In this document: one piece after another, positions 1 to 8,219 of the stretch
Numbering within the stretch: the first letter of the stretch is position 1
How the letters are laid out: every line of letters starts with the position of its first letter
Source: Bacteroidetes bacterium 43-93
GTDB lineage: Bacteria > Bacteroidota > Bacteroidia > Chitinophagales > Chitinophagaceae
DNA length: 64,000 bases
Assembly (NCBI GenBank): GCA_001897855.1
Contig: MKUO01000027.1
Location: 1 to 64,000, forward strand
Direction: 5' to 3'
The notes under the pieces: generated by a model
Database searches by the model: none
The model's input: the letters and a program-made list of their open reading frames with translations, nothing else
Told to the model about the DNA's origin: nothing
Translations under genes and position numbers: made by a program

Positions 1-69
1 ACAGAGAAGTTAAGCCCCTCATGGCCGATGGTACTGCACCACAATGCGGGAGAGTAGGTAGCTGCCATA
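1..69 (+). rRNA. rrf: 5S ribosomal RNA, 3' part (5' end outside window)
   Basis: The first 69 bases match the 3' portion of bacterial 5S rRNA: GAGAAGTTAAGCCCCTCATG, then the GATGGTACTGC helix and the closing GGGAGAGTAGGTAGCTGCC. The 5' roughly 40 bases lie before the window. A rho-independent terminator follows within 15 bases, so this is the end of an rRNA operon. The exact 3' end is set by eye to within a few bases. Confidence 0.93.
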
Positions 70-79
70 TTTATTATCA

Positions 80-110
80 AAGCCGTTGTCCATAAGACAA
101 CGGCTTTTTT
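80..110 (+). terminator. rRNA operon terminator
   Basis: An 11-bp perfect stem (AAGCCGTTGTC, 80-90; GACAACGGCTT, 96-106) with loop CATAA is followed by a T run. It lies directly behind the 5S rRNA and ends that operon. Confidence 0.93.
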
Positions 111-207
111 GTGCTTAGAAGTGGCTGATCCTCTGACCAGATTATATTTTCCGTAACATTCTGGCTGTTATTTTAGAGTAGATTTAAACTCCAAACGATC
201 CTATTCG

Positions 208-819
208 ATGAAGTATTTATTATTCCTCTGTTCCATTTTGGCTTGTGCCAGTTGCCATACTTTTAATTTAAGCAATGGCAGAAAGCACAGGCAACTTTTC
301 CCGGCAAAAGATCATATAGTTGCTCAACAATATGACACCAGTAAGTTCATTGTACGTCCCTTCAACTTATCTGATTTTGAAAATAAAATTGCCCATAGAG
401 ATAATAGAAGAATTATTGAGCCTATAACCGGTTCTGATATCCGATCTATTATAAATATCAAAGGCAAATATTACCTGTACTTTTGGAATCCTATATGTCG
501 TGGAACTTCGCCAGATCTGCATAAGCTAGACAGCATCTCAAGGTTGGGAATTTCTATCATGATTGTTTCATTGCGCAGAGATTACGATCAAATGGATAAG
601 TTGCTTCGTCACACAAGTTTTTCGGCATATCCATACTATACAATTGAAAATGATCGTACCCAAATACTGCTCGTCCGTAAGATTAACTTTATACGCGAAG
701 CTTGCAATACTTGTTATGAAAGATACAAAGACGATCTGGCTGTAGCCGATTATTTATCTTTTGGCGATAGTACAACTAGAGTGCTCTTCTTTCCTGAATG
801 CCCTTCGATAGCAAAATAA
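208..819 (+). CDS. lipoprotein with degenerate thioredoxin-like fold
   Basis: This is a 203-residue protein of unknown function. It starts with a hydrophobic signal segment and a probable lipobox (ILAC, Cys13, or Cys16), which suggests a lipid anchor and transfer to the envelope. Residues about 86-150 resemble a thioredoxin-like core: a strand ending in YLYFW (89-93), a helix, a second strand (SIMIVSL, 116-122) and a possible cis-Pro near 142. The catalytic CXXC is not kept: after Trp93 the sequence is NPICRGTSP, with only Cys97. A separate C-N-T-C pair occurs at 166-169. A redox role is therefore uncertain. The gene stands alone between the rRNA terminator and a convergent gene. Confidence 0.72.
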   Translation: MKYLLFLCSILACASCHTFNLSNGRKHRQLFPAKDHIVAQQYDTSKFIVRPFNLSDFENKIAHRDNRRIIEPITGSDIRSIINIKGKYYLYFWNPICRGTSPDLHKLDSISRLGISIMIVSLRRDYDQMDKLLRHTSFSAYPYYTIENDRTQILLVRKINFIREACNTCYERYKDDLAVADYLSFGDSTTRVLFFPECPSIAK

Positions 820-827
820 TTGCTATC
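807..827. terminator. hairpin spanning the stop codon between convergent genes
   Basis: GATAGCAA (807-814) and TTGCTATC (820-827) form a perfect 8-bp stem. The loop AATAA contains the TAA stop of the upstream lipoprotein gene. The stem is followed on the plus strand only by a mixed CCTTTAAACTGTTTTT, so termination is probably modest. Confidence 0.45.
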
Positions 828-840
828 CTTTAAACTGTTT

Positions 841-1503
841 TTACTGGCTATTGGTATTGAACTTATTCTTATTTCGGAAATCACCCCGCTTCCAGGCATC
901 GAAAAATTCCGCCCAGGCAAGCGGGTTAAATATGTTCATCGGTTTTTGCTGCCCATAGTACGTAGCACTTTGTGCCTGTAGCGATTGATATGCTGCCTGG
1001 CTCTCCCTTCCATCTCTTGGTAATGAATATGCCAGTGCACGCAGCATTAAGGCATTCGTGTTTCTACGTGCGATCTCATATTTATCATCAGGTATGCTCC
1101 AGTGTTTGAAGGCATAATCAAATTGCTCACGCGAAGGTAATGGACGTATAATCGTCTCAGGCAAATAGAAAGTATCCTGGGTCATTAACTGTATCAAAGA
1201 AAAATAATGACCGGCGAGATTTTTAGGGATGACATAATCCTTTGAGCGAAAGCCAATTTGAGAAAACTGTAAAGTATCGCCTTTATAAGCAACTATAGAA
1301 AACACACCCATGTCGCTGGATTCTACACCTCTGTTCTTGCCTTTAACTACTACCACTACGTTGGGTACAGCCCTTAAGCTATCAGCAGTCATGGTTACAC
1401 CATTGATCTGTATGATATTTTCATAAGGATCTTGTGCATGAGCTTTCAAGAGCACAGCCATAAGGCATAATAAGCAGGTAAGTTGTTTTAACCTTCTCGA
1501 CAT
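841..1503 (-). CDS. secreted protein with carboxypeptidase-like regulatory domain
   Basis: The product has 220 residues. I chose the ATG at 1503, which begins with MSRRLK and a signal peptide ending AHAQ, rather than the in-frame TTG three codons upstream. After the signal peptide, residues about 30-110 look like a CarboxypepD_reg-like (Ig-like) domain: a VVVVVKGKNRGVESSDMGVFSI strand pattern is spread over this part, followed by GDTLQFSQIGF. This beta-sandwich is common in Bacteroidota surface proteins and at the N-termini of TonB-dependent receptors. The C-terminal half is charged and helical, with no recognised domain. No enzymatic residues are visible, so a structural or periplasmic role is only a guess. 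Confidence 0.75.
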   Translation of the reverse strand: MSRRLKQLTCLLCLMAVLLKAHAQDPYENIIQINGVTMTADSLRAVPNVVVVVKGKNRGVESSDMGVFSIVAYKGDTLQFSQIGFRSKDYVIPKNLAGHYFSLIQLMTQDTFYLPETIIRPLPSREQFDYAFKHWSIPDDKYEIARRNTNALMLRALAYSLPRDGRESQAAYQSLQAQSATYYGQQKPMNIFNPLAWAEFFDAWKRGDFRNKNKFNTNSQ

Positions 1504-1597
1504 GGTACCCAAATTTACGTTCTTTTAAACGTTTCATAAATATATTAATACGACGAATATACCTATGTCGTTATTGATACGCCTATTGATGAATTAA

Positions 1598-1630
1598 TTG
1601 TACAAAGAAAGCTTCTGTGGCGTACTTTTG
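1598..1630 (+). promoter_or_regulatory. Bacteroidota-type promoter of mrp
   Basis: A TACTTTTG element (1623-1630) fits the -7 consensus TAnnTTTG of this phylum. A TTG (1598-1600) lies 22 bases before it as a weak -33 element. The start codon of mrp is 35 bases downstream. Confidence 0.5.
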
Positions 1631-1664
1631 CATCACGGAAAAATCACTTTAACAAAGGTTTAGT

Positions 1665-2759
1665 ATGATAAGTAAAGAGCAGGTTTTGAAGGCTTTAGGA
1701 ACAGTGCAGGAACCCGATCTGGGCAAAGACCTTGTAACCCTCAATATGGTACAGGATGTAGAAATTGATGGCAAGAATATCAGTTTCACAGTAGTGTTAA
1801 CTACTCCTGCCTGTCCCCTGAAAGAATTGATAGAAAGAGATTGTATCAAAGCGATACATGAGCATGTAGATGCAGATGCAAATGTTACTGTGAAGATGAC
1901 ATCTAATGTAAATACAAATCGTAAAGATAATATAGTGCTGCCTGGGGTAAAGAACATCATCATGGTGGCGTCTGGCAAAGGTGGTGTCGGTAAATCTACT
2001 GTATCTGTAAATCTAGCGCTGGGCCTGGCCCAGGAAGGTGCATCCGTTGGCTTGCTGGATGCTGATATCTACGGCCCATCCGTTCCCATTATGTTGGGCA
2101 TACGCGATGAGCGCCCTAAGATGATGGACGTTAATGGCAAGGGAATGATCGTCCCTATTGAACGTTACGATATCAAAGCAATGTCTATAGGTTTATTGGT
2201 GGATGAAAAGCAGGCTGTTATCTGGCGTGGCCCAATGGCAAGCTCAGCTTTAAAACAATTCATCAGTGATGTGTACTGGGGCGAGCTGGATTATTTAATC
2301 ATAGATCTCCCACCGGGCACAGGAGATGTACATCTTACGCTGGTACAGGCCGTACCTGTTACGGGCGCTGTGATCGTATCTACCCCTCAGGCGGTTGCCG
2401 CGGCGGACGCTAAGAAAGCAATTATGATGTTCAAGCAACCGCAAATAAACGTACCTATACTCGGCATCGTAGAAAATATGGCCTACTTCACTCCTGCGGA
2501 GTTGCCGGAAAACAAGTATTATATATTCGGTAAGGGTGGAGCTGCGCAAATGGCAGATCAGTTTGACTTGCCATTCCTGGGCGAGATACCATTAGTACAA
2601 AGCATTCGCGAAGGCGGCGATAAGGGCATCCCTGCGGTGCTGGATGATGAATCAATCACGCAGAATATTTTCGAGCAACTTGCACAGAATGTAGCGCGAA
2701 ATGTATCGCTGCGCAACGCAAATCTGCAGCCTACAAAGATTGTAGAGATACAATATTAG
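1665..2759 (+). CDS. apbC: Mrp/NBP35 family Fe-S cluster carrier ATPase
   Basis: This 364-residue P-loop ATPase belongs to the Mrp/ApbC family, which carries and delivers Fe-S clusters in the cytoplasm. Residues 1-80 form the MIP18/DUF59 domain, with the conserved TTPACP (Cys50). The deviant Walker A motif GKGGVGKST is at 104-112, followed by the DADIYGPS switch segment near 132-140 and a DLPPGTGD motif. The paired cysteines (CXXC) that bridge a cluster in E. coli Mrp and NBP35 are absent: the stretch after ENMAYF reads TPAELPE. I recall this as usual for Bacteroidota homologues. The gene has its own promoter and is probably monocistronic. Confidence 0.93.
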   Translation: MISKEQVLKALGTVQEPDLGKDLVTLNMVQDVEIDGKNISFTVVLTTPACPLKELIERDCIKAIHEHVDADANVTVKMTSNVNTNRKDNIVLPGVKNIIMVASGKGGVGKSTVSVNLALGLAQEGASVGLLDADIYGPSVPIMLGIRDERPKMMDVNGKGMIVPIERYDIKAMSIGLLVDEKQAVIWRGPMASSALKQFISDVYWGELDYLIIDLPPGTGDVHLTLVQAVPVTGAVIVSTPQAVAAADAKKAIMMFKQPQINVPILGIVENMAYFTPAELPENKYYIFGKGGAAQMADQFDLPFLGEIPLVQSIREGGDKGIPAVLDDESITQNIFEQLAQNVARNVSLRNANLQPTKIVEIQY

Positions 2760-2813
2760 GAACATACTGATATTACATGAATTGTTTATCTTGTAATATC
2801 AAACCTGAGTTCC

Positions 2814-3575
2814 ATGTTTCGTAAGCAAGTTGCTAAAAAGAAATACAAAGACCATATCATATGGCGAGGGCAGGAAGTAACGCGTATAGAGGCGTTTAGC
2901 GATGCTGTATTTGCATTTGCCGTTACGTTGCTCATCGTTTCCCTTGAGGTACCGCATGATTACGAAGAACTGATGGATAACCTGAAGTTCTTTGTTCCTT
3001 TTGGCTTGTCGTTCCTAATCATGTTTACTATCTGGTACAGGCAGAATATCTTTTTCAGGAGATATGGCCTGCATGATATAAAAACGGTAGCGTTAAACGG
3101 ACTTTTGCTGTTCCTGGTTTTGGTGTATATGTTCCCTTTAAAGTTCCTGTTCGGTGCACTCTTCGGGCAAAAATTTCATTTCCAGAATACCGGACAGCTT
3201 TCAACCATATTTAGTTTGTACTGCGGCGGATTTGGAGCATTTTATTTATTATTTGGTCTTATGTATATGAATGCATACGCCCAAAGGGATCATATTAGGC
3301 TAAGCGAGGTTGAAGCTTTCCAGACCAAGACACATGCTTACACTAATATGATAGTAGCAGGAATAAGCTTATTGGCTGTTGGTGTAGCATTTTCCGGCGG
3401 CTATGGAGCTTATTTTGCTGGGTGGACGTTTTTCCTGGTATGGCCTTTTACAGCACTAATAGAAAGGAAAAGGAAGAAAAAATTCAACCTTCGTTTTGGT
3501 GATATAACTGCTCCTGAGGTACTCCACCAGATGCACGCGAACCATATCGAACAGGATGCAGAAATGAAGAATTAG
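2814..3575 (+). CDS. TMEM175-family potassium channel-like membrane protein (DUF1211)
   Basis: The 253-residue protein carries the TMEM175 signature at the start of its first helix: R24-I-E-A-F28-S29-D30-A-V-F-A-F-A-V-T-L-L. About six hydrophobic segments follow (roughly 26-45, 58-75, 93-113, 126-148, 165-185, 190-208), which fits a single six-helix repeat. Bacterial members assemble as tetramers and conduct K+ through a pore lined by hydrophobic residues of helix 1. The N- and C-termini are basic and cytoplasmic. It stands alone downstream of mrp and overlaps the tail of the convergent small gene by four bases. Confidence 0.85.
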   Translation: MFRKQVAKKKYKDHIIWRGQEVTRIEAFSDAVFAFAVTLLIVSLEVPHDYEELMDNLKFFVPFGLSFLIMFTIWYRQNIFFRRYGLHDIKTVALNGLLLFLVLVYMFPLKFLFGALFGQKFHFQNTGQLSTIFSLYCGGFGAFYLLFGLMYMNAYAQRDHIRLSEVEAFQTKTHAYTNMIVAGISLLAVGVAFSGGYGAYFAGWTFFLVWPFTALIERKRKKKFNLRFGDITAPEVLHQMHANHIEQDAEMKN

Positions 3576-3895
3576 CGGGGGAAGTTATAGCTCACACCAT
3601 TATCCTCGATGTATTTCCTGATATCTATTGTAGTGATATCGTTTATGTCTTGCATTTTAGAAGCAATGATTATTACATCATATTGGTCTCCCGTGTAATT
3701 ATCTAAAGCAGGCAGCATATTACCGGCCTCTCTGTATGATTGCATAAACAGTGCCTGGTCCGCTGTAGAAAAAGGGACTATTATGACGTGGTCTATATAG
3801 TGTTGTACGCCGTCAATTGCTAATTCTGTATCTACCAGGTCCTCAAAATCTTCACATATCTCTTCGGCTTGTTCGTAAGTAAATGGCTTATTCAT
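3572..3895 (-). CDS. small acidic protein of unknown function, last gene of the symporter operon
   Basis: The chosen ATG at 3895 gives 107 residues beginning MNKPFTYEQAEEI. A longer frame exists, but it reads back through the symporter gene. The start overlaps the end of the symporter gene by eight bases, which indicates translational coupling. The protein is acidic with predicted alternating helices and strands (HVIIVPF, DVIIIAS) and no signal peptide or membrane helix. No family is recognised. Its position suggests a cytosolic partner of the PIG-L/symporter operon, but that is inference only. Confidence 0.7.
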   Translation of the reverse strand: MNKPFTYEQAEEICEDFEDLVDTELAIDGVQHYIDHVIIVPFSTADQALFMQSYREAGNMLPALDNYTGDQYDVIIIASKMQDINDITTIDIRKYIEDNGVSYNFPR

Positions 3896-5582
3896 TAACT
3901 GGCGTTTCTTTGCCTGCAAATATAGAACCTGCAAGGCAAAGTAACGGAACAGATAACGCACCTATCACATTTAGCCAGAGAAAAGAGATAACATCAATGT
4001 TGTATATACCAACAACAAGAGCTTCTGTAACGATAGCTGCCGCGAAGACCATGGTCCCTGTTGCGCGTTTTAAATAAAAAGCTGTCAGAAATATTCCTAG
4101 TATCGTACCATAAAATAAAGATCCGAGAACATTTACTGCTTCTATCAGGGAGCCCATACGAGTAGCAAACATAGCTATGGCGATACAAAATATCCCCCAG
4201 CCTAATGTATGCAGACGGCCAAGCATTAATTGCTTAGTTTCACCTATTGCCGGCTTGTTTAGGAGGTGTATATCTACCAATGACGAGGAAGCAAGCGAAT
4301 TGATGGCCGCTGATATGGAGCCCCATGATGCGAGAAAGATGACTGCAAAAAGAAGGCCCACCAATCCTTTAGGCAATGTGTGTTTTACAAAATACAGGAA
4401 AATATAGTTGGTATCATTTGTATCTGTAGTGTATTGATCCTGTACAATTCTTGTCCTGATAGTATCATGTAATGAGCTTATTTCTTTTTGTGTTGCAATA
4501 AACGCTGTTAATAAGTTAGCAGGAACAATATGGTCGCCTGTTTTTCTATACTGTGCTATAGTTTGTGCCTGGAAGGTATATTGATTTTGAAGTGCGGTAT
4601 GTTTTAATTCTAGTTTACGGACTGCTTCATTGTTTTTGCTTTTATATTCGTTGTAGGCCCCTTCATTAAAGTATAATGGAGCTGGTTGAAAACTATAGAA
4701 AGCAAACAATAATGCACCTATCAATAATATCAGGAATTGCATAGGCACTTTTACAAGGCCATTTATCAATAAACCCATCCTGCTCTCCTGCAGGTCTTTT
4801 CCTGAGATATAGCGCCCCACCTGGCTTTGATCCGTTCCGAAATAGGAGAGCGCAAGGAAAAATCCACCAATAATGCCACTCCATATATTATACTTATCCT
4901 TCCAGTTAAATCCTGTGGTGATCACATTAAGCTTTCCCGATTTACCTGCTATGTATAATGCATCGCTCATGCCTACACCCTGCGGCAGATCAGCCACAAC
5001 AAGATATCCTGCAATCGCCATGCTGGCTAAAATGATAAGGAACTGAAGCTTCTGAGTATGTGCTATTGCTTTTGCACCACCGGCATAGGTATAGATGATC
5101 AGCAGCCCACCCATAATTACGTTAGTGGCGTAAATGTTCCATCCCATTATAGAGGATAGAATAATAGATGGTGCGTAAATACTGATACCGGTAGATAGGC
5201 CGCGGGATAATAAAAACAAGATGCTGGTTAGTATTCTCGTCTTTCTGTCAAACCTGCTCTCCAGGTATTCGTAAGCAGTGTACACATTCATCTTCCTGAA
5301 GATGGGTATGAATGTTATGCTGATGACCACCATCGCTATGGGCAGTCCGAAGTAATACTGAACAAAGCGCATACCATCCGTATACGCCTGCCCCGGTGCA
5401 GATAGAAATGTAATGGCACTGGCTTGTGTAGCCATAATCCCTAATAACACAATATACCAGGGCATATTTTTACCGGCCAGCAAATAAGTATTATTACCAT
5501 GCTGCCCACGGCTTTTGTACATGCCGTAAATGATCACAGTGGCAAGAGTGCCTAATAATATGATCCAGTCGATGGTGCTCAT
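3888..5582 (-). CDS. sodium:solute symporter (SSS family)
   Basis: The 564-residue integral membrane protein has the SSS architecture: TYLLAGKNMPWYIVLLG near residues 31-48, the ATQASAITFLSAPGQAY motif (51-67), and roughly 13 hydrophobic helices. A hydrophilic insert at about 300-375 (a charged stretch between helices) is longer than in many members. SSS proteins couple Na+ entry to uptake of sugars, amino acids, sialic acids or vitamins; the substrate cannot be read from the sequence. Neighbours suggest a sugar or sugar-derived substrate: the deacetylase lies upstream in the same operon, and a 29-residue membrane peptide overlaps this start by ATGA. Confidence 0.92.
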   Translation of the reverse strand: MSTIDWIILLGTLATVIIYGMYKSRGQHGNNTYLLAGKNMPWYIVLLGIMATQASAITFLSAPGQAYTDGMRFVQYYFGLPIAMVVISITFIPIFRKMNVYTAYEYLESRFDRKTRILTSILFLLSRGLSTGISIYAPSIILSSIMGWNIYATNVIMGGLLIIYTYAGGAKAIAHTQKLQFLIILASMAIAGYLVVADLPQGVGMSDALYIAGKSGKLNVITTGFNWKDKYNIWSGIIGGFFLALSYFGTDQSQVGRYISGKDLQESRMGLLINGLVKVPMQFLILLIGALLFAFYSFQPAPLYFNEGAYNEYKSKNNEAVRKLELKHTALQNQYTFQAQTIAQYRKTGDHIVPANLLTAFIATQKEISSLHDTIRTRIVQDQYTTDTNDTNYIFLYFVKHTLPKGLVGLLFAVIFLASWGSISAAINSLASSSLVDIHLLNKPAIGETKQLMLGRLHTLGWGIFCIAIAMFATRMGSLIEAVNVLGSLFYGTILGIFLTAFYLKRATGTMVFAAAIVTEALVVGIYNIDVISFLWLNVIGALSVPLLCLAGSIFAGKETPVNE

Positions 5583-5668
5583 TGCCAGTGCTGTGTAAAC
5601 AGGTAATAAAGAATTATCTGTGCTACCAGCACAGCAATCACGGTGATATACCAGGCGTTCAGTTTCAT
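5579..5668 (-). CDS. 29-residue single-helix membrane peptide coupled to the symporter
   Basis: A short frame starts at ATG 5668 and ends with TGA at 5579-5581. It encodes MKLNAWYITVIAVLV followed by AQIILYYLFTQHWQ: a single hydrophobic helix (about residues 6-24) flanked by polar ends. It begins 15 bases after the PIG-L stop and ends in an ATGA overlap with the symporter start, the arrangement of a translated, coupled gene. Small companion subunits are known for some SSS transporters (for example YhdT next to PanF), so this could be an accessory subunit. It is too short for routine gene callers. Expression is not proven. Confidence 0.6.
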   Translation of the reverse strand: MKLNAWYITVIAVLVAQIILYYLFTQHWQ

Positions 5669-5683
5669 CAAAGACACTTGACT

Positions 5684-8143
5684 TTACTTGCCTGTTGATA
5701 GCATATTCAGCATTAAACGTATAGCTCCTTTGTTACCAGCAGGCAATTGCCTGAAGAAAGATAGCGTTGTATATATATAATTGCCTTTGCCGTATTTAGT
5801 ATACAGCGTGCAGCCATCTAATGGAGATTCACCGGTATCGTTCATACGGAATAAAGGTTGATATTTAGGATCCCATTTCGAAGCAAAATAGAGTCCACGT
5901 TCCTGTACCCAGCCCTTAAAATCATCTTCTGTTATCTTGTTAGGGTAGTTAAGTACTTTGCTTTTAGGGTCAAGGAATGTTACCGGTGCATCTTCTTCGG
6001 TTACGCGTTGTGTTGACAGGGTAAACCCATAAGGTCCCATCTGTGTTGTAGCAAGATCCTGCAAAGTATTGTATTGCATTACAAGGGTGCCACCATTTTG
6101 CACGTAACGGTTTAGTACACGCATCCAGTTAGGCATATTCTTTTCTATGTTCACCAGCCTCACACCGGTTAATATCGCATCATATTGCCTGAGCTTTTCT
6201 TCACGTATGTCTTCAGGTTTCAGTACATCTACTTGTATGCCTGTTAGTTTTAGTATGTCAGCAACTTTGTCGCCGGCGCCCGGTATATAACCTATTTTCT
6301 TTGCTGTTACTTTCCAGTTGCTCCTCAGCACTTTCGCATATGCCGGTGTGAAATATTGCAACGTAGGTATATGCTCATAGCGAATGATGTGTTGTGTGCG
6401 AGGATAGATATGGTCGCCTACCATGAGATTGGTAAGCAGGTATAGATCAACTTTGCTTACAGAATTCAGTTCGGCAGCTGTGAATTTTGTTGTGACTGTT
6501 GTGTCGATTCCTTTTTTGAGATTCAATCCTTTGAATTCATGGCTCATGAGGAGGCTATAGATAACCAGGCTTCCGTTACTGATGTCTTTGTTAGGGTGTA
6601 TGAGTACAGATGCTTCTACACTGCCATCCGGTTTCGTAGCAAGTAAGCTTGTAGTAAAGTCGACTGACGCGTCGGGCACAATGCGCAGTTGTTCTATCAC
6701 ATCGCCATGTGTTGGATCGAGTTTCTTATAAGATAATGGCACGGGCACATTCAGATCTGTTCCGTAGATGTCTAACGTTACAATCGCATTGAGTGTATTG
6801 GGCGTTTCAGGATATCCGAGCAAAGTATCTTTTGGAATAATAAAGTGTGCATTGTCTTCACTGGTTTTAGCAAGCCAGTATGGTTCTGTGATCATGGCAG
6901 TGTCAGGTATGGTCACCGTATGAGTAAACGATACCAGGCTATCTTGTCCCAACCTTGCATTCAGCGTTGTGTCCGCGCCAGGCCAGTTGATCGCCTTAAC
7001 CGTTACCCTTGTATTTGCACGGCTGATCAGTTTTAATGTAAATGGTATTTGCTCCCCTCTTGTAGCCTCTGCCTGCGATGCATAAGCCTCTGCCATCAAC
7101 CCGCTGCAGTGCAGGATGATCTGATCCAGCTCCTGTAACTTCTGTGTGCGCCAGTAGCTATTTTTTACGGTTTGTATTTGTTTTCTAAGATGGAGTAGTG
7201 CTGGTAATGATGCTTCCGGATGATTGAAGTCATAAGTAGTCAATATGTCGCTGATCTCTTCGCCGATTTCCGGCCTGTGTACGCGGTTCCAGGTAATGTC
7301 TATACCATCGAACAACGATGTAGAAATCGAATCTCCGTCTACGAGTTTGAAATATTCTGTTTGTACCCCCGGTACACTGGGCGTCCCTGCACCCTGGCTG
7401 CGGTGTATGCTGCGGCTGATGCCTGCCAGCTCGCCATAACCCATACCCAGCGCAGGGCTGTATTGGCCTACAGGCAATTTAAACTGGTCTTCTGATGTAG
7501 TATTGGCACTGCCAAAGCGAAAAGAATTGAACAGTATACGCTTCGGTTGCCATGCTTTATAATATTGTAGCTGCTTCGGATACTTGGTTTTATCTCCGCT
7601 TACCTTAAATGCCTCTTGCGCCAATATTGCGGAAGCAGCGTGTTGGCCATGTCCCGCCATTGAGTTGGGCGGGAAGCGACATATAACTACATCCGGGCGA
7701 TATTTGCGGTATATCCATACCACATCTCCGGTCAGTAATTCTTTATTCCAATGCTTAAATGTTTCTTCATAATTCTTGGAGAAACCGAAATCTATGGCTC
7801 TCGAAAAATATTGTCCTGCACCATCCAACTTGCGTGCTTCCATCAGCTCGTGGGTGCGAATATAGCCGAGTGCAGCGCCTTGCTCATTGCCCAGTATATT
7901 TTGACCGCCATCCCCACGTGTAAGGGACAGGTAAGCCGTGCGTATGTTCTGGTCATTTACCAGCCATGCCAGCAGGCGTGTATTCTCGTCATCCGGGTGC
8001 GCAGCCAGGTATAGTACGTTTACAAGATTATTCAGTTGTGCTATCTCGTGATGTATCTGTGCTGAGGTTGCCGGGCGAACCTGTTGTGCCAATGAAGTGC
8101 TGTACAGCGCGATGGCTGTTAATGAGGAAAATAGCTTTTTCAT
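5684..8143 (-). CDS. PIG-L family deacetylase, large periplasmic form
   Basis: This is an 819-residue protein with a signal peptide (about 1-20, cleavage after SLAQ). The zinc-site signature AAHPDDE is at 47-53, and a later GHGQHAA segment supplies the second histidine of the LmbE/PIG-L metal site. This catalytic part covers about 40-270. PIG-L enzymes remove acetyl groups from N-acetylglucosamine-containing substrates. The remaining roughly 500 residues are beta-rich, with a final Rossmann-like segment (KVADILKLTG, GGTLVMQYN) resembling glutamine-amidotransferase-like domains fused to such proteins in Bacteroidota. It is the first gene of an operon with the small membrane peptide and the symporter, so the released product may be imported. 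Substrate unknown. Confidence 0.88.
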   Translation of the reverse strand: MKKLFSSLTAIALYSTSLAQQVRPATSAQIHHEIAQLNNLVNVLYLAAHPDDENTRLLAWLVNDQNIRTAYLSLTRGDGGQNILGNEQGAALGYIRTHELMEARKLDGAGQYFSRAIDFGFSKNYEETFKHWNKELLTGDVVWIYRKYRPDVVICRFPPNSMAGHGQHAASAILAQEAFKVSGDKTKYPKQLQYYKAWQPKRILFNSFRFGSANTTSEDQFKLPVGQYSPALGMGYGELAGISRSIHRSQGAGTPSVPGVQTEYFKLVDGDSISTSLFDGIDITWNRVHRPEIGEEISDILTTYDFNHPEASLPALLHLRKQIQTVKNSYWRTQKLQELDQIILHCSGLMAEAYASQAEATRGEQIPFTLKLISRANTRVTVKAINWPGADTTLNARLGQDSLVSFTHTVTIPDTAMITEPYWLAKTSEDNAHFIIPKDTLLGYPETPNTLNAIVTLDIYGTDLNVPVPLSYKKLDPTHGDVIEQLRIVPDASVDFTTSLLATKPDGSVEASVLIHPNKDISNGSLVIYSLLMSHEFKGLNLKKGIDTTVTTKFTAAELNSVSKVDLYLLTNLMVGDHIYPRTQHIIRYEHIPTLQYFTPAYAKVLRSNWKVTAKKIGYIPGAGDKVADILKLTGIQVDVLKPEDIREEKLRQYDAILTGVRLVNIEKNMPNWMRVLNRYVQNGGTLVMQYNTLQDLATTQMGPYGFTLSTQRVTEEDAPVTFLDPKSKVLNYPNKITEDDFKGWVQERGLYFASKWDPKYQPLFRMNDTGESPLDGCTLYTKYGKGNYIYTTLSFFRQLPAGNKGAIRLMLNMLSTGK

Positions 8144-8150
8144 ATAGTGC

Positions 8151-8184
8151 TCAAAAATAAACCCGCAACGGGTAAGTTGCGGGT
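8151..8184 (-). terminator. terminator after the DUF2911 gene
   Basis: ACCCGCAAC (8161-8169) pairs with GTTGCGGGT (8176-8184) around loop GGGTAA. Read on the minus strand, the stem is followed by TTATTTTTG, so it ends transcription of the DUF2911 gene just before the PIG-L start. Confidence 0.8.
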
Positions 8185-8219
8185 AAATAAAATTATTGAA
8201 TTATCGACAGAATATATGG

